From the NCBI RefSeq assembly GCF_001637225.1, contig NZ_LVJI01000028.1:1-63513 (forward strand): a stretch of DNA of 63,513 nt, given 5' to 3'. This document shows, one piece after another, positions 31,322-37,788 of the stretch. Below the pieces are notes generated by a model. The model saw nothing but the letters and a program-made list of their open reading frames with translations. It was not told where the DNA came from and did not search any database. Origin of the DNA: Paenibacillus antarcticus (lineage in GTDB: Bacteria > Bacillota > Bacilli > Paenibacillales > Paenibacillaceae). Each line of letters opens with the position of its first letter. The stretch's first letter is position 1. A program made the position numbers and the translations under genes.

Positions 31322-33022
31322 ATGAAGGATAACGTGAGCGTAGCCTCAAGAATGCTACATGGTGCATTCATATTAACGCTAGCCACTGTGCTCTCCAAGT
31401 TAATTGGCACATTGCAAAAAATCCCTTTGCAAAATATGGGTGGGGATGTCGTGTTTGGCATTTATAATACTGTTTATCCATTTTATTCATTGGTAATCAC
31501 GTTGGCTATTGCAGGGTTCCCTATCGCGATCTCTAAGTTCGTGGCAGAAAACGATGTTACTAGTAACGACGAGGAGAATAGACGGATTATACGGCTATCT
31601 TCTTGGTTTATTGGATTGTTGGGTGTCATTCTTGGGCTCTGCACCTATTTGGGTGCACCATTAATTGCAAGGTGGATTGATAATACTCATGTGGCGTCAG
31701 CCATTCGTTACGTCTCCGTCGCTTTTTTGTTTGTTCCCTTGATGTCTTTGCTTCGAGGGTTCTTTCAAGGACATCAGAATATGGTTCCTACGGCGATCTC
31801 TCAGATTGTGGAACAGAGTGTTCGCGTTACCGTTATGATTGTGCTTCTACTCTATTTAACCTCAAGAGAGGCGGGACCAGAGGATATTGCTGCAGGTGCG
31901 CTTTTTGGTTCTGCTGCTGGCGGGGCTGCAGGGTTACTGGTGATGCTGTTCTATTGGCGTAGGTATCGCACAAGGGTAAACAAGAGGTTGATTCCTGTCG
32001 ATGCAAAGACAAGACGTGAGAGAGTAAGCAATGTAGAGGTAGCAGTTGCAGTGAATAGGTTGGGTGACCCTATACGATCAGAGAGTTCATGGATGCTGTT
32101 GAGGAAAATAGCGGTGTATGCTATTCCTATTTGTCTTGCTTCTTTGGCTCTGCCTTTAATGAATTTGGTCGATACGTTTACGGTTCCTAAACTACTGAAG
32201 GCAGGTGGAATTGGCGATTCTGGTGCGATGATTCAGTTCGGCATTTATAATCGCGGCATGCCACTTGTCCAACTGATAACGATGTTGGCGACATCGCTAT
32301 CCGTGCTGTTCATTCCGGCGTTAGCTGAGGCGAGATTTAAGAGTGATACCCTATTGATGCAGAATCAATGTCGTTTAGCGCTTCGTTGGTTTTGGATGAT
32401 GGGACTTGCAGCATCTGTAGGTCTTTGTGTATTGGCAGAACCGATTAATGTGATGTTGTATCAGGATACAGCAGGTACAGACACGATGCGTTGGATTGCC
32501 TTTACAGCTGCGTTCAGTTCGATTAGCTTGGTTTCTGCCGCGCTACTGCAAGGTATTGGCATTGTGAAAGCACCGGCTGTGAACTTGCTCGTCGGCGCGT
32601 TAGCAAAGACGCTGCTCAACTTGTGGTTAGTACCCAAATTTGGCATCACTGGTGCGGCCATCGCTTTCGTGGTCGCGCAACTGTTGGCCGCAGCACTGAA
32701 TGTAGCCCTGCTCGTCCGTAGCGCCGGCCTGCGCCTTGGTGTTGGCGCTCTACTGCTTAAGCCGGCAATTATTCTAGTCGGCCTGGGTAGTGCCGCAGTC
32801 GGCGCCCAGTGGGCGGCTACGACTGTGTTCTCTGCGCTAGGGCTGCGCGCAGGGCGAATGGTTGCTGTAGTGGAGAGTCTTAGCGGTGTAACCGCAGGTG
32901 CCATTGTATTTGTCATCCTAGTGGTGCTTACGAAGCTGATCCGTGAGGAAGAGCTACGTATGTTACCTAAGGTTGGAAGTGGACTTACGAAATTACTGCA
33001 AAGGCTACGCGTGCTACGCTAA
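31322..33022 (+). CDS. yabM: MOP/MATE-like polysaccharide flippase (YabM/SpoVB type)
   Basis: 566 residues, polytopic membrane protein with about 14 helices, of the polysaccharide transporter family that includes SpoVB, MurJ and Wzx. GTLQKIPLQNMGGDVVFGIYN and SFFQGHQN-like RGFFQGHQNMVPTA near residue 150 are typical. By position (spoVT-yabM-mazG) it is YabM; it probably flips a lipid-linked sugar. The last third (about 32570-32880) is GC-rich: 38 of 60 bases at 32701-32760, well above the flanks, and coincides with variable helices. Followed closely by mazG. Confidence 0.9.
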   Translation: MKDNVSVASRMLHGAFILTLATVLSKLIGTLQKIPLQNMGGDVVFGIYNTVYPFYSLVITLAIAGFPIAISKFVAENDVTSNDEENRRIIRLSSWFIGLLGVILGLCTYLGAPLIARWIDNTHVASAIRYVSVAFLFVPLMSLLRGFFQGHQNMVPTAISQIVEQSVRVTVMIVLLLYLTSREAGPEDIAAGALFGSAAGGAAGLLVMLFYWRRYRTRVNKRLIPVDAKTRRERVSNVEVAVAVNRLGDPIRSESSWMLLRKIAVYAIPICLASLALPLMNLVDTFTVPKLLKAGGIGDSGAMIQFGIYNRGMPLVQLITMLATSLSVLFIPALAEARFKSDTLLMQNQCRLALRWFWMMGLAASVGLCVLAEPINVMLYQDTAGTDTMRWIAFTAAFSSISLVSAALLQGIGIVKAPAVNLLVGALAKTLLNLWLVPKFGITGAAIAFVVAQLLAAALNVALLVRSAGLRLGVGALLLKPAIILVGLGSAAVGAQWAATTVFSALGLRAGRMVAVVESLSGVTAGAIVFVILVVLTKLIREEELRMLPKVGSGLTKLLQRLRVLR

Positions 33023-33114
33023 GATTTGTGCGCTACAATAGTCCATATGGTACTGTAGTATTCTATTCATGGTCCCTTCGTCATCATGGGCGAATAAAGA
33101 GTGGAGGTAGGCGT

Positions 33115-34614
33115 ATGAGCTCAACATTAACTGTCGTAGGTCTAGGATCGGGAAATCCCGACCAGCTCACGGTTGGTATTGTGAAGACATTACAAAAGGC
33201 TACAAGTATATACGTTAGAACAAAAGAACATCCGGTCATGTCCTCAATTGATGAATGGAACTTGTCTATTGAGTCATTTGACGGAATATATGAGACGCAT
33301 GATTCTTTTCCAGAGGTATATAATACGATTGCTAATCAACTAATGGATAAGGCTCGCGCAGGTGAAATGGGCGCAGAGATTGTGTATGCTGTTCCAGGTC
33401 ACCCTATGGTAGCGGAATCAACAGTCCAGTTACTACGAGAGCGTTGTCCAGAACAAGGCATTACATTACGTGTGCTTGGCGGAGAGAGCTTTCTAGATGA
33501 AGCTTTCACAAGACTTGGCTTTGATCCGATTGAAGGCTTTCAGTTGTTGGATGCAGCGGGACTGAATAGTACACTTATACAGCCGCAGTTACATACTTTA
33601 ATAGGACAAGTGTATGATGTGTATACTGCTTCAGAGGTGAAGTTAAGTCTGATGGAAGTTTATCCAGATGACTATACGGTGATCGTGGGTCACGCTTTGG
33701 GTGTAGAGGGACAAGAGGATATTGTGCGCGTACCATTATACGAGTTGGATCGTGTAGAGGGATTTGGAAATCTATCCTTGGTATATGTACCTAGAAGTAA
33801 TGAAGATCATTTGCGTCAACGGACATTTGCCCGGTTACATGAAATAGTAGGTATACTTCGTAGTCCAGAAGGATGTCCTTGGGACCGAGAACAAACCCAT
33901 GTTTCGATACGCAAAAACCTCATTGAAGAGACCTACGAAGTGATAGAGACCATCGATGAGGACGATCCAGAGCATATGCAGGAGGAACTAGGCGATTTGT
34001 TGCTACAAATACTGCTTCACTCCCAAATGGAGGAGGAGAACGGTTCCTTTAACATATATGACGTCATTAAAGGTCTTAATGATAAGTTGATCTTCCGCCA
34101 TCCCCATGTATTTGGCGATGCGTCTGCAAAGGATTCGGAAGCGGCTCTTCAAAACTGGGATCAGATGAAGGTAGAGGAGAAACGTCTTAAAGGGCTGAGT
34201 ATGGACACGACTTCTGTATTAGATGGTGTTCCACGCGAATTCCCGGCGCTGATGAAGGCCTACAAATTGCAGAAAAAGGCTGCTAAAGTCGGTTTTGATT
34301 GGGATGATATCGAGGGTGTATTTGCCAAGATAGAAGAAGAATTGCTTGAGTTGCGTGAAGCTATTGAACAAGAACTGAGTCACGAGGAACAGGTGTTAGA
34401 ACTTGGTGATTTACTGTTTGCTGTTTCTAATATTGCTCGTTTTATTCATGCTGATCCAGAAGAAGCATTGTCGAAGACAAATCACAAATTCGTATCGCGG
34501 TTCCATTTTATTGAGGAACACTTAAGGTCACAAGGGCGATCCATTATGGACAGTAAGTTAGAAGAAATGGATGAGATATGGAACCTCGCCAAAACACAAA
34601 GCGTCAATAAATAA
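33115..34614 (+). CDS. mazG: fused tetrapyrrole-methylase/MazG protein (YabN)
   Basis: About 499 residues. The N-terminal half (to about 230) is a tetrapyrrole-methylase-like domain (LTVVGLGSGNPDQLTVG); the C-terminal half is a MazG nucleoside triphosphate pyrophosphohydrolase with two repeats, CPWDREQTHVSIRKNLIEE ... EELGDLLLQ and LELGDLLFAVSN, and Glu-rich metal sites EETYEV and EEELLEL. It probably removes non-canonical NTPs. ATG 33115 has GGAGGT 6 nt upstream. The frame back to 33028 has no ribosome site. Follows yabM as in B. subtilis. Confidence 0.94.
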   Translation: MSSTLTVVGLGSGNPDQLTVGIVKTLQKATSIYVRTKEHPVMSSIDEWNLSIESFDGIYETHDSFPEVYNTIANQLMDKARAGEMGAEIVYAVPGHPMVAESTVQLLRERCPEQGITLRVLGGESFLDEAFTRLGFDPIEGFQLLDAAGLNSTLIQPQLHTLIGQVYDVYTASEVKLSLMEVYPDDYTVIVGHALGVEGQEDIVRVPLYELDRVEGFGNLSLVYVPRSNEDHLRQRTFARLHEIVGILRSPEGCPWDREQTHVSIRKNLIEETYEVIETIDEDDPEHMQEELGDLLLQILLHSQMEEENGSFNIYDVIKGLNDKLIFRHPHVFGDASAKDSEAALQNWDQMKVEEKRLKGLSMDTTSVLDGVPREFPALMKAYKLQKKAAKVGFDWDDIEGVFAKIEEELLELREAIEQELSHEEQVLELGDLLFAVSNIARFIHADPEEALSKTNHKFVSRFHFIEEHLRSQGRSIMDSKLEEMDEIWNLAKTQSVNK

Positions 34615-34777
34615 CAAATTTCGAACAAAAAATTAAAAATTACATCGGAAAAGCAGGATTTTGCATCTAAATCAAGAATACCCATATAGTGCAATTCCGG
34701 TGTGATGTCGGATTTGTTAGCCGAAGTCCCATACCGATGGTAATAACAACTTATATATATATTAGGAGGAACTAATG

Positions 34778-35050
34778 ATGAACAAGACAGACCTTATTAA
34801 CAATATTTCCGAAAAAAGTGGATTGACTAAGAAAGATGTTGAATCCGTTTTGAATGGTTTTCTAGGCGAAGTAACAGATGCATTGGCAGGCGGAGATAAA
34901 GTACAATTGATCGGTTTCGGTACATTCGAAACTCGCAAACGTGCAGGACGTACAGGTCGTAATCCACAAACAGGAAATACGATTGAAATCCCTGAATCTA
35001 CAGTTCCAGCTTTCAAAGCGGGCAACAAACTTAAAGAAGCTGTAAAATAG
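34778..35050 (+). CDS. hup: DNA-binding protein HU
   Basis: 90 residues. MNKTDLINNISEKSGLTKKDVESVLNGF and the DNA-arm GFGTFETRKRAGRTGRNPQTG are classical HU; GTFETR and the Pro at the arm tip are intact. HU bends and compacts chromosomal DNA. ATG 34778 is 8 nt after AGGAGG; ATG 34775, just before it, is too near. It is in B. subtilis elsewhere (near spoIVA); here it sits between mazG and rqcP. The 160 nt upstream hold no clear promoter. Confidence 0.97.
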   Translation: MNKTDLINNISEKSGLTKKDVESVLNGFLGEVTDALAGGDKVQLIGFGTFETRKRAGRTGRNPQTGNTIEIPESTVPAFKAGNKLKEAVK

Positions 35051-35052
35051 TT

Positions 35053-35325
35053 ATGAGAATTGATAAATTCCTTAAAGTATCAAGGTTAATCAAGCGGCGT
35101 ACCGTAGCGAAGGATATTTCGGATCAAGGTCGGGTACTTATCAACGGTCGAGAGTCAAAACCTAGCAGTGCGGTAAAAGTGGGCGATGAAATTACCGTTC
35201 AATTTGGCCAGAAGCTGGTTACGGTTCGGGTTGAGAGACTTGCTGAGAGCACCCGTAAGGAAGAGGCCACAAGCCTTTACACCTTGGTTAAGGAAGAACC
35301 TATTGCTAGAGAGACAGGTCTCTAA
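35053..35325 (+). CDS. rqcP: ribosome quality control protein RqcP (YabO)
   Basis: 90 residues, S4-domain RNA-binding protein (MRIDKFLKVSRLIKRRTVAKDI, RVLINGR, VGDEITVQFG). RqcP (RQC-associated P-site factor) helps RqcH add alanine tails to stalled peptides on the 50S subunit. ATG 35053 lies 2 nt after the HU stop, so it is translationally coupled. In B. subtilis yabO follows yabN; here HU intervenes. Terminator at 35352. Confidence 0.95.
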   Translation: MRIDKFLKVSRLIKRRTVAKDISDQGRVLINGRESKPSSAVKVGDEITVQFGQKLVTVRVERLAESTRKEEATSLYTLVKEEPIARETGL

Positions 35326-35351
35326 ATAGTAATAGGTGAAAGATTTATCAT

Positions 35352-35392
35352 AGAGCGTTCTCTTCTTAAATGAAGAGGACGCTCTTTCTTTT
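35352..35392 (+). terminator. rqcP terminator
   Basis: AGAGCGTTCTCTTC and GAAGAGGACGCTCT form a long stem (one mismatch) around TTAAAT, followed by TTCTTTT. Confidence 0.9.
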
Positions 35393-35490
35393 GCGCTATT
35401 TTGAGATCAGAGATTATATTTGTCAGGGTTATGAAGTTCTAATGGATCAATGCCCGCCATAAGCTATTTGTAGAAGGAGGGGTACATGCT

Positions 35491-35775
35491 ATGATTGAGC
35501 AAGGAAAACCGAAGGTGCATGATCTTCATATGCAAAACCGTAGACAGATTCATATGACAGGCGTTATCAATGTTGAAAGCTTCGACAGCGAGGAGTTTCT
35601 GTTGCAGACAGAACTCGGACATTTGACCATTAAAGGTCAGAACTTACATATTAAAAACCTCAGTTTGGAGGATGGTCTCCTCTCCATCGATGGGCTTGTG
35701 CATTCGCTTGTATATTTGGATCCCGGATCCCACCATAGTAAAAATAAAGGAATGTTGGGCAAGCTATTTAAATGA
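35491..35775 (+). CDS. yabP: sporulation protein YabP
   Basis: 94 residues, YabP family (HDLHMQNRRQIHMTGVINVESFDSEEF, LGHLTIKGQNLHIKNLSLEDG). In B. subtilis it is a mother-cell protein of uncertain role, cotranscribed with yabQ. AAGGAGGGG precedes ATG 35491 with a 10-nt gap. Overlaps yabQ by 4 nt (ATGA). No clear sigma-E promoter was found. Confidence 0.94.
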   Translation: MIEQGKPKVHDLHMQNRRQIHMTGVINVESFDSEEFLLQTELGHLTIKGQNLHIKNLSLEDGLLSIDGLVHSLVYLDPGSHHSKNKGMLGKLFK

Positions 35776-36341
35776 GTCCCTACGTTCAGTGGATTACGCT
35801 GTTTTGGATGATATTCTCAGGGGCAGCGATGGGACTGGCTTATGACAGCTACCGGGTGCTGTCCAATCAGTTCCATTTTCCCAAGTGGACAATCCATGTG
35901 CTCGATTTATTGTACTGGTGTGGAATGGCCCTTTTTATATTTAGGATGCTTTATATTAGCAATCAGGGGCAGTTGCGGTTTTATGCATTTGTTGGGTTGT
36001 TTATAGGCGTGTGGGGCTATTTTTTAATCTTAAGTGTTACAACACAGCGATTTGTGGTAATGTTAATAAAGGTAGTACAATATGTATTATATTTGTTGAA
36101 GAGGTTATTCATAGTCGTCATTTGGTTGCCCATTAGAACTCTATATCGGTTAATAGTGAGTATATTAGGTATCATGTGGACATTGATTACGTTCATTTTT
36201 GGCGTTGTGTTACGATGCTTACATCCTTTTTGGAGACTGTTGAAATGGATGCTTCATCCGTTAACAACCAAGCTGAGAATGAAAGAGCGGATCAAGAGGG
36301 TTAAACAGATTTGTATGAAGTTGTGGAATCGCTGGTCATAG
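35772..36341 (+). CDS. yabQ: sporulation membrane protein YabQ
   Basis: 189 residues. Four or five membrane segments (about 6-24, 38-58, 67-90, 96-115, 128-146), then a basic tail. Matches YabQ, needed for cortex formation and the shape of the forespore in B. subtilis. Coupled to yabP by a 4-nt overlap; divIC starts 13 nt later. Confidence 0.92.
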   Translation: MSPYVQWITLFWMIFSGAAMGLAYDSYRVLSNQFHFPKWTIHVLDLLYWCGMALFIFRMLYISNQGQLRFYAFVGLFIGVWGYFLILSVTTQRFVVMLIKVVQYVLYLLKRLFIVVIWLPIRTLYRLIVSILGIMWTLITFIFGVVLRCLHPFWRLLKWMLHPLTTKLRMKERIKRVKQICMKLWNRWS

Positions 36342-36354
36342 GGAGGTTTCATTC

Positions 36355-36690
36355 ATGGGCAAGTATGCCTCGCAGACAACAGTTAATCAAGGCTCAACAA
36401 AATATGCAGGCGGGCGCAGACGATTGTCGTTATGGATGTGCTTTATGGTTCTCTTTATGGGTTGGGCAGGATATACTATATTGAGTCAGAATTCACAAAT
36501 CGCCGTGACGAACGCTGAATTAATCGAGAAGCAAGCGGCTAAGGCTGCAACGGACAAATCTGTATTAGAACTGAATTATGATGTTAACCGATTACAGGAT
36601 CCTGAATATATCGGGCAATTGGCACGTAAGGATTACGGTCTATATAGACCAGAAGAAATTCCAATTCGTCCGGACGTCTCAAGCCCGTAA
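36355..36690 (+). CDS. divIC: cell division protein DivIC
   Basis: 111 residues, septum-formation initiator. Short basic N-terminus, one membrane segment (about 26-43), then a coiled coil (about 47-85) ending at LARKDYGLYRPEE, the conserved DivIC/FtsL motif. Partner of DivIB and FtsL in the divisome. GGAGG lies about 9 nt before ATG 36355. Downstream is yabR after a 124-nt gap. Confidence 0.95.
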   Translation: MGKYASQTTVNQGSTKYAGGRRRLSLWMCFMVLFMGWAGYTILSQNSQIAVTNAELIEKQAAKAATDKSVLELNYDVNRLQDPEYIGQLARKDYGLYRPEEIPIRPDVSSP

Positions 36691-36814
36691 TATAGGCGCA
36701 GGTGCAGGTCATTCGTTTGTTGACCTTACTTTGCGCATTATGTATAATCAAATCACCACAGCCAAGATTTATAAATTTTGCTGTATATTTTTTAGGGGAG
36801 GATCATTTTATTCT

Positions 36815-37351
36815 ATGGCAATCGAAGTAGGCACCAAGTTAGAAGGCAAAGTGACAGGCATAACCCATTTTGGAGCATTCGTGGATCTGTCAGGAGGTGT
36901 CACGGGTCTCGTTCACATCTCAGAAATCGCTGATAATTACGTTAAGGATGTTAATGATCATTTGAAGATCAATGATGTCGTAACGGTTAAGGTGATCAAT
37001 GTCGACAAGGACGGCAAGATCGGACTATCCATCAAACAAACTGTTGACAAGCCACCAGAAGCAGCAAGACCACCAAGAAGTCCAAGACCTGAACGTAGCG
37101 GTAGTACTGGAGGCAGTGCTGGCGGTAGAGAAGGCGGCGGAGAACGATTTAGTGGCGGTAGAGAAGGTGGCGGCGGTGGCGGCGGTGGTAGTTACAATCG
37201 TGAACGAGGCGGGCGTTCGTTTAAGCCTGCTGTCAAAGCTACATTCGAGGATAAAGTGTCACGCTTCCTAAAAGATAGCGAAGAACGGGCATCGTCCATC
37301 AAGAAAAATACGGAATCCAAACGTGGCGGCCGTGGCGCTAAGCGCATGTAA
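36815..37351 (+). CDS. yabR: S1-domain RNA-binding protein (YabR)
   Basis: 178 residues, longer than B. subtilis YabR (128). An S1 domain fills residues 1-75 (EVGTKLEGKVTGITHFGAFVDL, GLVHISEI, GKIGLSIKQ). Then a Pro/Arg-rich link, a Gly/Arg-rich stretch at about 105-130 with repeated GGREGGG units and a run of eight Gly, and a conserved end (ATFEDKVSRFLKDSEER, KRGGRGAKR). Likely binds mRNA or the 30S. AGGGGAGG lies about 13 nt before ATG 36815; longer frames are not supported. Confidence 0.93.
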   Translation: MAIEVGTKLEGKVTGITHFGAFVDLSGGVTGLVHISEIADNYVKDVNDHLKINDVVTVKVINVDKDGKIGLSIKQTVDKPPEAARPPRSPRPERSGSTGGSAGGREGGGERFSGGREGGGGGGGGSYNRERGGRSFKPAVKATFEDKVSRFLKDSEERASSIKKNTESKRGGRGAKRM

Positions 37352-37370
37352 TAGTCAATATCTCAAGTAG

Positions 37371-37405
37371 AAACGGCTATACCGCCTAAAGGTGGTACCC
37401 GTTTC
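37371..37405. terminator. hairpin after yabR
   Basis: GAAACGG ... CCGTTTC enclose CCGCC/GGTGG, a stable hairpin without a T-run. Followed directly by the 48-bp repeat. Confidence 0.55.
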
Positions 37406-37406
37406 A

Positions 37407-37459
37407 CGCGGAAATATAAGGACTAGAGTATCAAGTAAAACATATAGTTTCTTATATTT
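37407..37459. repeat. 48-bp AT-rich inverted-repeat element, copy 3
   Basis: CGCGG, AAATATAAG (37412-37420) ... TTCTTATATTT (37449-37459); same length as copies 1 and 2 and 42 of 53 positions identical to copy 2 by eye. Confidence 0.75.
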
Positions 37460-37465
37460 TAAGAT

Positions 37466-37499
37466 AACCGTAGTAGGCAGATGCCTCTACGGTTTTTTT
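37466..37499 (+). terminator. terminator upstream of spoIIE
   Basis: ACCGTAG and CTACGGT with an inner AGGCA/TGCCT stem, then TTTTTTT. Confidence 0.9.
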
Positions 37500-37788
37500 G
37501 TCGCCTATCTTAAGTTACCGACAACTTCCAACTGATTTCCAGATATCTCATGGACAATCGCTAGATAAAAAAGAACATGCGTCTTCCAATTTTAGCAAAG
37601 TGAAAATCATGATGGTAGTTTTAAAACGTTGCGTGTAGAGCGATTGAGGCTCATTCCCGACATTCCGCAACGGAGGCTTTTTTGTCGGAAATTTCTTAAG
37701 AGCCTGTCCGCTGTTATGACAAACTTTCTCGCACACCCCACTCTATAATGGGTACCAACAAACATTATTAAGGGCGGTGCTTAAAATT
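37500..37788. other. spoIIE upstream region, no tRNA
   Basis: B. subtilis has tRNA genes here; I see none. It contains repeated TGTCGG-like motifs (CCGACA at 37518 and 37657, TTGTCGGAA at 37682), similar to Spo0A boxes, then the spoIIE promoter. No believable gene. Confidence 0.5.
37716..37749 (+). promoter_or_regulatory. spoIIE: spoIIE promoter with 22-bp spacer
   Basis: ATGACA (37716-37721) and TATAAT (37744-37749) are 22 bp apart, too far for unaided sigma-A. B. subtilis spoIIG (22 bp) and spoIIE (21 bp) have the same odd spacing and need Spo0A~P. TTGTCGGAA at 37682-37690, about 26 bp before the -35, resembles an 0A box. Confidence 0.7.

Noticed and set aside
32461..32916. 151-residue - strand ORF inside the flippase gene
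   Set aside because: Another stop-poor artefact of a GC-rich segment; low-complexity Ala/Pro/Thr sequence, no ribosome site.
37548..37736. 62-residue - strand ORF and possible tRNA genes before spoIIE
   Set aside because: The ORF has no ribosome site. I looked for tRNA arms because B. subtilis has tRNAs there, but found no T-arm or CCA-end.
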